Source: Hydractinia symbiolongicarpus (Eukaryota; Cnidaria; Hydrozoa; Anthoathecata; Hydractiniidae). Taken from it: a stretch of 64,000 nt of DNA. Below the pieces are notes generated by a model. It ran no database searches, had not been told where the DNA came from, and saw only the letters and a list, made by a program, of their open reading frames with translations. A program made the translations under genes and the position numbers. Each line of letters begins with the position of its first letter. Within the stretch, counting starts at the first letter, position 1. Shown in pieces: positions 10,863 through 24,738 of the stretch. Location of the stretch: assembly GCF_029227915.1 (NCBI RefSeq), contig NC_079878.1, positions 5,456,001 through 5,520,000 on the forward strand, in the 5' to 3' direction.

Positions 10863-13800
10863 GATTATTTCGAAAGAAAACGCCAAACGTAAAATATTAA
10901 AATTTAATTAACGACAGGGGCGTTAAATACTTCAGCAGGTAAGTCTATAAAAATTAAAATAAACTCTTTTACTACTAATAAAAATTGTTGGATTTGTTTT
11001 CAACCAATGAATTGAAGACAATCCCATGACTTCATACATGCTTTATATATGACCAATCTCATAAGCACAAGCCTCAATTGACGAAATGCCAGAAAATATG
11101 TTAGTGATGCCCAAAGTAGTTCTTCACCAATATGACTTACACCAATTAAACCTGCTAGTCATGATCGGAAGTCTGATTGAGGTGAAATATTCTCTGTTGA
11201 GTATGGTCACTCGGATGTGACTTGACAAAGATTCAAGGGCGGATCCAGTGTACGTCAGCGCCGTCACGCGACTGACATAATTTTTACTAAGAATCGTAAA
11301 AAACAATAGGGTACTTGATCCCGCAGTCCCTGAGACTGTTCACCTTTATTTTACGGATCTTCCTCTTGTGTGACTGAATTGATGGATACGGCAAAAAGCA
11401 ACTGACATCCGAAGAATTTTCATGCAATTTGATTGGTTTGCCGGCCGAAATAACGTAGTCTGATTGGTTTACAAAAAGCTAACGACTTTGACCCATATTT
11501 ACGGCATTCGAAATGTGACACAGCAGGTATTTTTCAAGTGAATTTTTTTGTAACCGATGCCGTGTAATTTGAATTTCGGACCAAACGAAAGCAATTAGGA
11601 GGGTTTTTCGGACCAAATGAAAGCATGCAAGTAACCAGGCATGGTGACTCACGACATGTGTGCTGCAATGAGATGCAATTATTTTATGTGCAAGAAATAT
11701 GCGCAAAGTTATTACATTAAATCAAGTCTTGGAACATATGTAGCTATAGCTAGCTAGAAATTTCAATGCAGAGTGGATTATTTTTTAACTTTGTTGACCA
11801 AAAACTTAGAGAGTTCTGCAATTGCTTTATGTTAAGAAGATAATGCTTTGTTATTCTTGTTATCTTAAACTCTTGTAATATTTAGCTAATAAAAGCATGC
11901 ACCACCTAAAGTGTCAATTTTATGTGGGTAATATAAAAAAACATACTTTTTGCTAATGGTAAAAGTCCAAAACTTGTGCAAAATTAAAACAATGGCTTAA
12001 AACTTGATATGGTATAGTTTTAGACCAGATTGATGAAAGAGAGCCATTGTAGTCTTTAAGTTTTTCAATTTAGGCATTTTCGGGGACGCCGATAAGGTAT
12101 TTTTACAGCATATCTGTTTTAACACAGATACAAGTGCAAAAACCATTAAAAGCAATTTTCGTGGTTGAAATAAGTCAAAAAGGAATTGATGAACTAGTTT
12201 AAGCCCACATTTTTTAACCAGTCCAAAGAAATTGTAAAGTACCGGAATGTTCAACTTAAATTATGTTGGTACAAAAGCTTAATCATGATTACGACTACGG
12301 TTTAAGTGATAAAATTTTTGTTTGTCCTTTATTATGTTATCCATTGAATAATATTTGAGCAAACACATTTTGCAGAATAGGCAGTGACCAACCGTATGGG
12401 TGCATATATGTTTTATTCTGTAGTGCTACATCCGACATGTTGTATAATACAGAAGTTTGTTTCGACAATTTACTTATTTCCTGGAATTATTTTTAGATTA
12501 TAAAATCACTGGAAATTAGTTTGTACAGCTACATGTTCTAGCTACATGTTGGTCACAATACACTGGTTAAATTGCTGCAACATTCCATAACTGGGGTTTT
12601 TCCTTTACCCTGAGGTATATAGGCTTACCAAGCTTTTCGAAAAAAACACTCTGTTGTTAACGCTGGGCTAAGCGTACAGTAGTACAGCTAAAAAGAGTTG
12701 AACAGGCGTATAGGCGTAATGCCTTTTTTCAAGAAAACTTCTTGCAACTTCAGTTTAACAAAGAAACAGAGAACAGACTGTCGTTACCTTGTCCAGCTAT
12801 TTTGTTTCACAGAAGAATTTTTTAGGAAAATAAGAAAAGATGTAGCTACCTAACTAACTGCATTTAGCATAAGATTTATTCTTTAGGAATATTGCTGTAG
12901 CAAAACTGCATTTTTATACTTTCACTTTTTAGCAAAAGATATAGGTAAGGAGCTACCTAAATAGCAGGAGCCTCAACATAAACGTAAATGTTGGCTAGAA
13001 TAAAAATCTCTTATATCATACAGAATGGTAGAAAGTAAGGCTCTTGTTAGTTAGCTGGCTAGCCTTCAAAATCTTTGTTCCTAGCCAAAAATCCTAAAAA
13101 TGGTGCGTTTAAGATTTGTACAGGGCTAAAAAACGTGGCAACAATTTTATCTTAGCATGTAAAGAGATATAGAAAACTAATATTTTATAATAAAAAGCTT
13201 TTAGAAGACAAATAAGGTCAAACAGACCTACAAACCCAGCACTGACCACGATCTCTTTCAAAATCAAACCGGTCTTCGTCGTCATGTTCCTTCGTTGGTA
13301 TGTCCAGGCCGCGAGAATCTTGGATTGGTTTTTCAAAGAATCAAGCGTTTTGATTGGTATAGTACGTGCGCTCGCACGGTCAAAGCAAAGCCAGTAAAAC
13401 TGTCGGTAAAACTGTCCTATTTGTTTTCTGTGACAACTGAGCAAAAACAGCGGTTAAGATCATGGGAGTAATTATCATTAAAAATAGCGTATTAAAATAA
13501 TGTATTCATTTTTTTCACCTAATTTATTTTTCATAATTAAGACAATATAAATTAAAGTAATTAAATTAATTCAGGAAATAAATAAATTTTGAAAATTAAT
13601 TTCACTCAATTAAAAAGTTTTTGACTAAACAACTCCCTGGTTCTTGAAAACTCGCGGAAAGATCAAAGGAATATCGGTAACTCTTTTGAACAGACAAAAT
13701 ACGGCTATTATTATGGAGATGTTATTAGGGCAGTTGCGCAGTTGCATCAACACTATGGTGTACAACTAATGTTCTCTAAGATGTGCATTTTGTTGTTTAA

Positions 13801-16664
13801 TTCGCAATTCAATAATGCCTATTAGACGGCTTCATACAAACGGCGTTGGCTTAGTTTTCTATATAGCACATGACTGTGAAACAGTCATTCGTAAATACAT
13901 TTTAATAGACTCCACTTTAAACTGCTGTGTTCTCGTGAGAGGAAGCACCGGATTAGTTTTTTATATAATACTATGGTATTCAAATTATATCGGTCAAAGT
14001 TACACACGCATTCAACAATTTTGGATTATTAGTTGTATGTAAGCGAGTAAGAGATATGCTTATTGTGTTTCTTCTCCAACTGTTGTAAGGAATACAATAT
14101 GGAAGAATTCTGCTTCTTTGTTGTATTGTAATTAGCGTGGCTGTTATCTGATAATGGCTATAAATGCTTGAATAACTTTTAACAAAACTAAATCTTCTAA
14201 GAACAGATACCGTTAGCTGCATTAGACATATCTTTTGTGTCCAGCAGGCTAAGGTTATAATAGCTTTATGTACTAAAAGTCATTCTCGCCATGTTAGTTG
14301 AGCATTTTCCACACCTGTCATCATAAAAATAAAATGGCAGGCAACACAACACTTTTCACTTTGTTTGAAGTAAAACTTGACAGTTTTTTTGACACTTGCC
14401 AGCACAGCACCACAGCAATACAAAGTAATTATTAGTTTTTTATTTTAAGATCAATGGAATCACAAACAAATAGCTTCACCTCGAGGCATGGTCATTGGAG
14501 TAATACTACGATTTTCATCTAGTAAAGGCCGAGACTTTTTCTTCGACACCGATGTAGATTAAATTTTCTTCAGTAATTACTCTGCTCATCAACGTTGCTC
14601 TATCTTTATTCAGCACTCGTACAATCCAAGTTTTAAATACGCAAATATTATTATTTTTTTACTATAAGTCAAAACAAGACTATTCCCCTCCCCAGATGAC
14701 AATTTTTCACTGGGCAAGCGCCAAACTGGCCGAAGTCTCAATCGGACCCTGTAGTTACCAATAACTACCTTCTTTCTGTTGTTGGGAACATAACGTTTGG
14801 CCGCTACCGTTCCGCCATTGTTGATCGCATAAATTAATAAATTTCTTATGACGCATTTGCATAATTTAGCTACATATTAAGTATCGATACAGGGTATTTT
14901 TCATCTCCCTCATCATATTGTAATAACAAATTTCCTGGGAATGAGTATGTCACTTATCCCTGACAAGGATATTCCAATTTAAAACAGCGTTAAACAAATT
15001 ATTCACATAATTAGCATACGATTTGATAAACAAGGAGTATTTGACGGAAATTCCCTGTTATTACGCCAGTATAACCTTAATCCTTAAACTTCCTTGTTGA
15101 TATCTATGAAGCAGAATAATGCATGCTGTTCAGTTATTAGAAAAAAGCCTGTTCAGATACGTTTTACAAGCGTTGCTATAAAAAGCACCTTTAATAGGCG
15201 TGATTTGCAATCTTGCAGGATTTTTCGGAATGCGCTACTTACAAAGCATACTTTAGATATTCGAACCCTCTAAAGCTTCAGTTCTCTTTTTGTAGTAGTA
15301 TGAGCGTCCTCTAAAAAAATTTTATATTGTAGCTTTTTTTACAGCTTAATGGCATCAATACAACTACAAAAGCTGCACTGTTTATCGGCATACTTTGTAA
15401 GTGGCGATGTGCAAGTGATGGTGGCAATAAGACCATCATTGTTTAATAACTAAGAAAACAGAATTAATTAATTCCAACAACCAATAAAATGCGCCAATAT
15501 ATCCAACAACTTCCTTATACGACAAGGAATTTTTTTTTATAAATTCATAAATAAACACTGATTTAACTATTTTGTCAAAACAGCCATTTACATACCATGT
15601 GGCATGCCTGTTAATGACCACGACACTAAATTATGTATTACACTATGTATTATCACTAAATAATGTTTTGTAATTACTCTCCAGCATCGTTTCACAACTT
15701 TTCAGTACTTGCGGAAGAGTCTAAAGATTTTAAACTTACTCTGATGGAGAGCTTATTAATTGAGCGTGACCGTCCCATTTTAAATAACACGGTAAAATCT
15801 ATGCCTTTAAAATTATTATAATAGCTCTATTTTCTTCTTATTATATCCTATCATGTTTAGTATTTTATCTCTAACTTGTAAAATAAAATTTAGCAGCAGT
15901 GTGAACATGCCAACCTGGGCGTTGGCGAAAGCTTGCTGAAAGATATATTTGGATATGTCGTAGATTTTGTCGTTCGTATTTTTTAATAAATTATGTATTG
16001 TTGAAAAAAGGTTTCGAAGGTAAGGTTTCAGTAAGCAACTACTTACCATACCAATGTAAATAACACGATCGTCAATGGCGATAAAAAGTTGTAATGGCGG
16101 GAAGTTCCAACGTTCATTTACTGCTATGGTAATTTCTTACTATAATTAAATCACTACCAATAAAAGCTGTTATGTAGCCGTTGTTTTTGTTGTTGTTCTT
16201 GTGTTATTAAACACTTTGCAACAGCTTCAGGAAGGGGATAAATATTCGACAACTGGCAGGATACGTACATACCAAAGTAAGTATTTACTTCCGTGCTCTC
16301 TACTACGGGTGACATCAGTTCAGAATATGTTGGTTTGGTATAAATACAGCATTCACGTTAAAGAAGTAACAACGTTACACTTCCTACAAAAAATCAAAAA
16401 GAATGTGTTATACATGTGCTAATATTTTAGCATAAAATTCCGAAATTTGTTAAAAATAAAAACAAAGTTACAACATAAGTTACATAGGTAGTTATACTCA
16501 GCTTTTTTTCCAGCATTATTTAATAACAGTTTAATACCTAGAAGTTTTAATATCTAATAATTCGGATTTTTGCCTTCGCTTATAATTTATGTCTCCGTGC
16601 TTAAGTTTGTTGTTTGGTCAACGAAAATTCCCTACAAACAAGATAATGAAGACAATCAAAATCG
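10863..16664. other. Long intergenic region, no gene recognised
   Basis: I found no reading frame with recognisable domains. The largest, 13109-13444 (-, 111 residues), has no family signature. Visible fragments are agggcggatccag near 11237, resembling one hAT-like terminus seen elsewhere in the window, a short direct repeat of ttcggaccaaa near 11574-11620, and a partial hairpin-repeat 3' end near 13690. Non-coding RNAs or regulatory elements here would not be detectable by reading. Confidence 0.5.
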
Positions 16665-17640
16665 AACTAGTAACTTGTGGTAAATCATTTTATTTATCTA
16701 CAATTTCAAGCTGTAAACTTCCAGGCACTTCTAATGTATGAAGTAATTAGTGTTTAGCATGAGATTAGGCATTATGGTTAATTAGTTGTGTATTTGAGAG
16801 GTTTCTGCAGCTTATCTTATTTTGGTTATAATTTTACCAACCGGATTGTTTTATTTACAAAAACTAGGTGTGATAAGTTTTAATCTCGTTATTGCAACTA
16901 TTCTTTCAATAATGACATCAGTATTGATGTTTTGATCTCAACTTATTTCTTTCATAGTCATAGCATTTGTCTTTCTCTAAGTTCGACGTGGCCAAATTTG
17001 TACCCACCAACTAAAACAATAACCAAATTAACCCCTTTCCCAGAATAGTAGGGTTAGTGATACCTTTTGCAAAACCATTATTGATAGCAGTATTGTAAGG
17101 AACACGTTAGTGAAATCATGATAATACATACACGCAGAAACTTAATACAAGCACGCAGAAAACAACTTCAATTTTTTGACATATCCACCGTTTAGGTTAG
17201 ACGTTTTAAGAAAGGCTTTTACTCTATTCCGTCGAAGAAGAAAATATATAATCATTCTGTAAATTAGACATATGATTACTTTGAGTTTTCTCAATTTTTA
17301 CCCAAAAATCGAAATATGTCGCTATTGGGGCACCTCTGGCATTTTTTCATGCATTAAACCGAAAAATATGTTAAGTAATTTTTATTTGGCTGTCAGAAAT
17401 TTAAGCAAAATGTTAGAATTCGTACTGGGACGAAGGTAACTGAATTGTACGCAATGGTAATTCGGACAAATTTTTAAGCTTCCAATGACGTTACAGAAAA
17501 ATTGATAATTTATTGCTGCCATTTTGTTTATTTCATGACGTAGTACGGTGTACCAAATTTGATTTAATGTGGACAAATCTATCAAAAATTATAGTTGGTG
17601 ATTTTTTTACTATCTATTAAAATTTTCATATTTTCTGGTG

Positions 17641-17654
17641 GTTGTCATAGCAAC
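17641..17654. promoter_or_regulatory. RFX X-box-like palindrome upstream of BCCT gene A
   Basis: GTTGTCATAGCAAC is a near-perfect dyad fitting the RFX X-box (GTNRCC, short spacer, RGYAAC type). It lies about 0.9 kb before the first coding exon and is conserved in unit B at 28371-28384. Conservation here only reflects the recent duplication, and function is not shown. Confidence 0.3.
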
Positions 17655-18408
17655 AAGCAATTTGACAGCCACGTGTTAGACCAAAAACCCAAATAGTTTG
17701 TTTTTTCTAATTGTTTCAGTTTACTCACATTCGTCGTTATGTGAAACTTGCTAATTTTTATCACAAGGAAAGTCTTGTAACTGATTTTCTGTTGCATTTT
17801 TAAGTTAGACCACACCAGGTCGGCTGTTCTTGCAATCTGCTTTATTGAAGGATTCCAGTCTCATGTTGCTTATAAAATGCGTCTTTGTACAAGAAAGTGA
17901 TATTAATGGTGATGTAGGTATTGCTTGATGCTGCTGTGAAAAATATGTATTCCATTGGGGTAAAAAAAAATTACAAAAAATTTATCAAATGCCTTACTTT
18001 TAAACGTCTCCTGTTTTAAACGCCTTCTTTCTAAAAATCATAAAATTTAATAATGGACATTTTTGAGGCATTACAGTGACATCTTTTCCATTCGCAAATA
18101 TTTGAAACGTTGCTAGGAGAAAAGAAAATATACAAGGGTTTTACGGAAGTGTAAATCGAAAATTGGAATGTATGGGTACTAACTATATCTTCTATGGTTG
18201 TTAATTGTTATACCATTTGTGGTTTGGACAAAACATATAAACGGACGTCGTTACAATTACGAATCTCATTAGTTATTGTCACTACATACAGAAAAAGTCA
18301 TTTAAGCTGGTGGCAAGAACTCTACATCTATGTGATACCTAAAAGGATGCTACACACTGTTTCTCTTTCTGCGCGATTTTACAGTTGTGGTACGGAGAGG
18401 AATAAAAA

Positions 18409-18455
18409 AACGTGGGAACCCGTGGAGTTATCCACGGGCTATAGAATACTATCAA
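18409..18455 (-). repeat. Hairpin-repeat fragment 5' of BCCT gene A
   Basis: Read on the minus strand, it contains the family hairpin tagcccgtgg...ccacggg. The same fragment is at 31474-31522 in unit B, so it predates the duplication. Confidence 0.6.
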
Positions 18456-18580
18456 AAATTAGTTACACTTGAATTAGGGCTCTTGCAGATGAAATGTACC
18501 TAGAGACACTTTCGTATCAAACAGTATGTTCATCTTGTTTTTCTTAAGGGTTGTTTAACAAAGTAAATTATATTTAGGTT

Positions 18581-21500
18581 ATGGATGATTCATCAGCGAT
18601 TCAAGTGAAATCTATTAAAGAAAGGCAAGCTTTGATTCGCAAAAAGTAAGAGTTTTTTTAGAAATTACTATTACAAAAGCTTTTCATCAAACACATTCTT
18701 CCCTTGAAGCAATGAAATAAAATGGCACAAGGTGATGAAGGCCTTTTAAGTATACACGGATTCGTAGTAATTTAAAGAAGTGCGGACTTGAGGTCAGCAT
18801 TGCGAGAGATTCTTTACCAGGTTAATGCTTGGTTATTAAATTATATGATGTATTTAACACTTTTAAGGGAAAATTTTGTAAAGACACAATATAACCCATA
18901 ATATATCGAGAAATAAAAAGTCTAAACATTCCTTAATACTTTTAGATATATAACATGGGAAGGTACAATTGGAAGAATATCATTTGACTGCAATCCAGTA
19001 GTATCAATTGCAACCATACTTTTCATGTGCTCTCTGATTACTTGGTCATTTGTTGACTCTAATATTAAAAATCATTTGGCAGCTGTCCAGAGTTGGGTTA
19101 TTGATCGTTTCTCATGGTTATTTGTTGCAGAACAAGTCATTTGCACCGTCTTTGCTGTCATTGTTTATGTTAAGTGGAGACATGTCAAATTAGGTATACT
19201 CAGATTAAACATCGTTTTATTCAAAAGCAAAAGATTCTTAATATACCTACGTGACAGCCAAGAATTTCTTTTATACTAATATGTATCTCTCAAGCATTTA
19301 CAACATCATGAAGCAAAATTTCTTATTACTGTGGAAAAAATATCTTCACAATTTCTTATATTTTAGGTAAAGAAGGCGACAAACCAAAATATGGCAACTT
19401 TGCGTATTTTAGTATGATATTTTGTACTGGTTTTAGTGCATCCAAATTTTCTTTTTCGGTGAAGGAACCAATAATGCATTACTCTGGTAATGGGAGTTCC
19501 TTGGTAAATTTGGGAAGGTAACACTTTATCATTTCTTATCTCTGTAATGATGGTTGTATATTATTCGCGTTTAAAATGTTTGCATCGGAGATTAAATTCA
19601 GATCGCGGCGAGTATTCGTACGTCGTTTTCATCCTGCAGTAGATAATTTAAATAATAATGTTTTATACAGGTGTTTCAAATTTCTCGTGCCTCAAATTTA
19701 GGATCAATCCCACCCCACCCCACTCCCGCAGAGTAATTCATAGCTTTACCCTATGAAAAGTCTATTCCAGTGGATTTTTCCACAGGCTAAGAAATAGTGA
19801 TAGTATACGAAGCTTTGCAATTAAGCTAAAAATGTTCCAATATGTCAATTTCTTTCTATAATTAGATATGGAGAGGCAGAAAAAGCTCAAAACGCAATAA
19901 ATCTTGCATTTTTCCACTGGAATTTTCTTGGTACATCCGCATATGCTATTCCGGCTATACTACTCTCGTTTCTGGTATATCGTAAGGGATTACCACTTAC
20001 GACAAGGAGTTGTTTTTACCCTGTGTTCGGGTCGACTGTGTTCGGAAGACTTGGTGACTTCATTGATACACTTGCAATCATCTCAGTATTTGTTGGCACA
20101 AGCATTGGCTTAAAGAATGGATCGAAAAGCATCTCAGCAGGACTTGGACAAAAAATAGAAAGTTACGAAGAAAGCACACGAAATCAAATTTTCTTAGTAT
20201 GGGCGATGATTGTAACTGCAACCATATCTGTTGTGTCTGGCCTGATGATTGGCATAAGACGGCTGTCTGTGATTACAATGTCAATGAGTTAGTAAATAAT
20301 ATATGATATACTAGTTGAATGATGTTTTGGATATTCTGTTACATGTCCATTGGAACCGACATCATTTTTTTGCAAAGGAGTAATCAATCATCTGTTAACT
20401 GTCTATTCATAGGAATTAGTTAATAAGATTGAATGTTTTCAGCTCATCACCACAGGAAGCAAGGGGAAACATTTGTGTATTCTCGTTTAAACTTTAGCAG
20501 CAAGTAAACGCTGTTTTAGGAAAAATTTTGTAAGAAGACGGAGCCCAGATTTTGCCAAAAATTAAGAACAAAATTATGGTCTGTAGGTCAAATTATCAAT
20601 TTAAAAAAATTAGAAAAAACTCAAGTCAAAATTTTGCCATGAACTTGCGAAAATATACAAAACAATAAGAAAAAATCCAGAGACCTTGAGCAGTCTTTTT
20701 CCATGACTAAAACTGAATTTATGAGCCATGAGCCAAATGACAATATATCAAATATGAATTATAATGTATATTCGTTTTATAGGTGCAACATTTTTTATGG
20801 TTATCTTCTTCAGTGCTGAAACCTCATTTTTGTTAAAAGTAATTGTTCAAACTGTTGGATTTCACTTACAGCATATAATTGGTATGTCGTTAGACACTGC
20901 AGCTTTTTCTGGGAATGATAATTTTCCTAATAAGATAGAAATAACAGATGGAAATGTGTGGACACATGCTGACACAATATTTAACGGTATGCATAGCTTT
21001 ATTTCACGGTTTTCGAGCTTCTTTAAGTAATAAGTTAGGTAATATTTTCTTGCGTCCTAACCCTATTTTAATCAGCAAAATTTTATGTTGAATATTAAGT
21101 AGATATACAGCGCAGTTGAATATAATATCACCGAGGGTTAATAAATCCAATAACCTATGTTTACCTATTGTATATATGTTTTATTATATACCCAAAAGAG
21201 ATTGTTATAATTAATATATTACTTATTTTGTTTTGTGTTTGTTTTGTTTTCGTTTCATTTTATAGTGTAGATCGAAACATTTTTTTGTGAAATCGACATG
21301 TTTTCGAAATGTTGTTGAAATCGACACGGTACAAAGAGACAACAAAACTATTGTTACGTCACAAGCATTGAATAATACGGGTGGAATACGATTATTTATT
21401 CAATGGCTGTTTTTGCTTACGGGTATATAATAATAAGGGATATTAAGACCTTGCTTAATTACTATCCATCTTAATTACTGGATACATAAAGTATATGCAC

Positions 21501-23238
21501 CAAACCTAGTACACATATTATTAAGACCTGATCTGACTTATATCAATAAAGAGAATACATACTAAGCGTGTATTTCACTATATAGATATAATGTCAAAAA
21601 TATTTATCAGTGTTTCCGAAAATAGCTAAATACAGAAGCTCAGAAAGACAGTGGAATTTGGCTCCATTATCTGAAACCAGTCCAGAAACATATCATACTT
21701 CAAGTCATTATTTCAATTCCAACTCAAGTTATTTAATGTTAGAAAATTTCTCGTCTAGAATTTTTCGCGAATTCGCGAATAAGTCTCCAATTCGCAAAAT
21801 CCGCGAAATATTCCATTTTGACCGATTTGTGGAATTTAATTCATGCAAAATGTAAAAAAATACGCGAGTGAACCGAGTCACAAAATTTAACTTCCAGTTA
21901 TTCCACTTAGTCTTTAAACATATGTATGAAACTTTGTCACAAAAGTGAAATTTTCTCTTTTAGTTGCTTGGTGGATATCGTTAGCTCCCTTGATTGCAGT
22001 ATTTACAGCTCGTATAAGCAAAGGTCGCACAATTGGGGAAGTAATTCAGTATACGATGTTCTATCCAGCGCTATTGTTACTTGTTTGGTTTTCAGTGTTC
22101 GGTGGTTTGGCTATTGATATGCAATACGCTGCAATGAAAGGAAACATTACTTGCGACATGTACGACTCAAACTTCCACAGGTTGGTAGTTGCTGCTAAAT
22201 TTTGCTAATTTGCTTTTAACTAAAAAGAGACACACATGCAAAAAAGTAGTATCATATTAGTAACATAGAGTTACTGGCAACAGCATTATTTTTATCAATT
22301 TACTTTATAGAATTAACAATAGTCGATGGAATGCAAATAATATGCACATTGGTGAGAGATTAGATTGCAACCCAGATGATGGTTTTTACGCTTTAATAAA
22401 TCAGTTAGATACTTCATATTTTCCTTTCTTGCACGTGTTGTCAATGTTGGCAATCGTTCTTCAATTTACTACACAAGCTGATAGTTCTTCTCTTGTAGCT
22501 GATATCATTTCTTCAAATGGAAATGAAAATGCCCCTGTTTTGCAACGTTTTGTTTGGGCAATTCTATTAGGAGCCAGCGCAACAGCTGTAGTACACTACG
22601 AAGATGATATTTTTGCCTGGGTTGTTTTGCTGTCGTTACCATGGGTGTTAATGCTCTTATTTTTCTGTTACACTATATGGAAAGTCTTAGATAACGAAGA
22701 GGAATGGTTCATAGGGAATGTCAAGGAAATGGAGTGGTCATCACCGTATGGTAATTATAAGGGAAAATCATTACTTTCTCATTTGATGTTGGCAATCATC
22801 GTTCCTTGGTATTTCTTAGGGAAGATTGAAATACGAGAAAGACAATCTTCACACAAGATCAAACAAATGTCTTTTTACTTGAAATTTGCTTTGCCTTTTC
22901 TTGCTTGGTTTTTACTTGTGGTTACAGGATCAACAGGCCATGGTCTTACAATATTTGGCTGGGTTTCATTAGTCTGGTTTTTTGTCTTGGTGGCTATTTG
23001 TCGCAGCAAAGTTCGGAGAAACAGTGACATCAAAGGTCACCCTTTTGGTGATTTTGTGTTAGCGTGCATTTATCCACTTGTGGTTCTGCAACTTTTGGCC
23101 GAAACCGAACTCCGAGGTAATAACAATGCATCGATATCTGTTAATCAGTACATCGCGGAAGAATATTCTCAGAAAATGACAAAAATAAATTCTACTGAAC
23201 AGGTTCAAAATAAAGGAGAAGTTGAATTGGATGTCTAA
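18581..23238 (+). CDS. BCCT-family transporter, copy A (seven exons, 744 aa)
   Basis: Coding exons are 18581-18645, 18946-19193, 19367-19517, 19866-20287, 20783-20986, 21964-22180 and 22311-23238. All junctions are GT-AG, phases agree, and the summed length is 745 codons. BCCT proteins carry betaine, carnitine or choline across the plasma membrane through about 12 helices. Family landmarks are FDCNPVV before TM1, EPIMHY after TM3 (about residue 140), HW in TM4, WWISLAPL and ARISKGRTIGE (about 365-390) and TTQADSSSLVADI (about 480-490). The glycine-rich TM3 stretch is reduced to TGFSASKFS. Two of the aromatic substrate-box positions are non-aromatic (HPWAIY region reads LGTSAY; third Trp of WWxxW is Leu). 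The substrate may therefore differ from that of bacterial BetP. Start: an in-frame stop lies just before ATG 18581, which follows an acceptor-like tatttag, so a 5' UTR exon is probable upstream. Confidence 0.9.
19750..19805 (-). repeat. Hairpin-repeat fragment in BCCT A intron 3
   Basis: On the minus strand, tagcctgtgg-aaaaat-ccactgg matches the hairpin core of the dispersed family with mutations. Its counterpart in unit B is near 32783-32838. Confidence 0.5.
21100..21437. mobile_element. 338-bp segment present only in unit A (intron 5)
   Basis: Unit B reads straight from gaatattaag to ggatattaag (about 34143-34153); unit A has 338 extra bases between them. The segment ends in taataag, resembling the left flank attaag, so a short target duplication is possible. 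I see no clear terminal inverted repeats. It is either a small non-autonomous insertion in A or a deletion in B. Confidence 0.6.
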
Positions 23239-24738
23239 GTTTCGACCTACATTCATTTCAAAGTTGGTATTACATTATCTTATTGTAATTTACCTATATT
23301 ATATTTTTGTTTATATTGATTGACTGGTGAATATGCTTACCCACATATGTAGTAAAGTAGACATAGTGAATCTTCACTCTTCGCACTTTTAAGGAAAATA
23401 CATATTATTCTAATTCTTGGATAGTACTCTAGTGTCTGGGGATTATAAATGTATTTTTATTTGCTTTGTATGCATTGTACAATATTTTTCACACTGTAAC
23501 ATGATCTGGTTTTTTTTGCGGTTATTGTGCGTTAGTTAGCTATGAAATTGCGCATTTTATTCCAAATTTATTATAAAGAATTTTTTCAATTAAAAATTAA
23601 AAACTAAATGAACGTCTTTCTGCTCATTTGCTTAATTGTGTTAAGTTTTCAAGGGATGACAATAAACCCTCGTTAAAACATAGACCTATTTCAAACTGAA
23701 ATAAATACAGAGGAAATATAAAAAAATAAACACGCCTTAATTTAAAAATGAGCAAGAACTAAAAATGAATAATATATGTTACCAAATATTCATTTGGCGG
23801 ACTTGGATACTTTTGTTAAAGAGGCGAAACTCAAGACTAGATAAATTTTTACACTTTTGTCCCACTTCTTGGGTGAGAATGAATCAAATAATCCGCAAAA
23901 AAACTACATCTCATTTTTTTCTTTTTTTGAGAAATATATAATTAGGACACAACACAAGTTTTACCGATTCGACACAAGTTAAATACGCAATGCATAACGA
24001 AAGAACAAAGAAAACACACGTAACATTCATATTGAAAACAAAACGATCATAGAGGGATATATATATTGTAACATATATATGCAACATATCTATTGTAACA
24101 CAAAGTCAAGTTAATCTGTTAACTGTGCAAATTGTCGCCACAAATAGTGGGCAAATTCAGGCGAAATAGAATATCATTTAAAGTATCAAAATGATGATTA
24201 ATTAAAAAAGTATTGACGCTAGTCCTCTTTTTTCTATGAGCACATTGACATGGTAGTCCACCACAACCCTCCACATAACATCCCTCTCTCCAAATTTAGG
24301 TTAAAAGTGTGAGTTAGTAGCTACGATGTGTTTTAATGTAGCGAATATAGGCCAAGCATGCAGTTGAGATGCCAATATCCAAATTAAGTTTAATATAGTC
24401 AGAAAAATAAACAAGCGATTTTGGAGGGTTTCTTTACCTTGAACTCGGTCCAGTTTCCCAGATGTAATCTAACCGCTATATATCACTAAATATTTTATTA
24501 GCTCAAAATTATCAAATCGTGCCTTTAGGATCAATTTGCATTTTACTCGCTGTCGCCTGATCAGCTCTGCGTTAAGAGTACGAAATACTCCACTACGTCT
24601 CTCTACATCAAAGTCATGCTCAGCAAGTTTTTCTTGTAGACAGGTTGGGTAGCTCATATTTAAAACTTTGAGACAGTTGTAGTAAAATTGTAAATTTTGG
24701 ACAAAATAAATATTTAATTTTGATTAACAGGCTAACTG
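23239..24738. other. 3' flank of BCCT gene A
   Basis: A+T-rich sequence shared almost base for base with 35935-37450 of unit B. I recognise no gene. Confidence 0.55.

Noticed and set aside
13109-13444. 111-residue minus-strand protein
   Set aside because: No domain, signal or splice support, and part of the frame is made of short repeated cagttttac words.
17382-17585. Conserved 67-residue minus-strand protein, also at 28112-28315
   Set aside because: Its conservation only reflects the tandem duplication. There is no domain and related sequence occurs in non-coding DNA near 60720.
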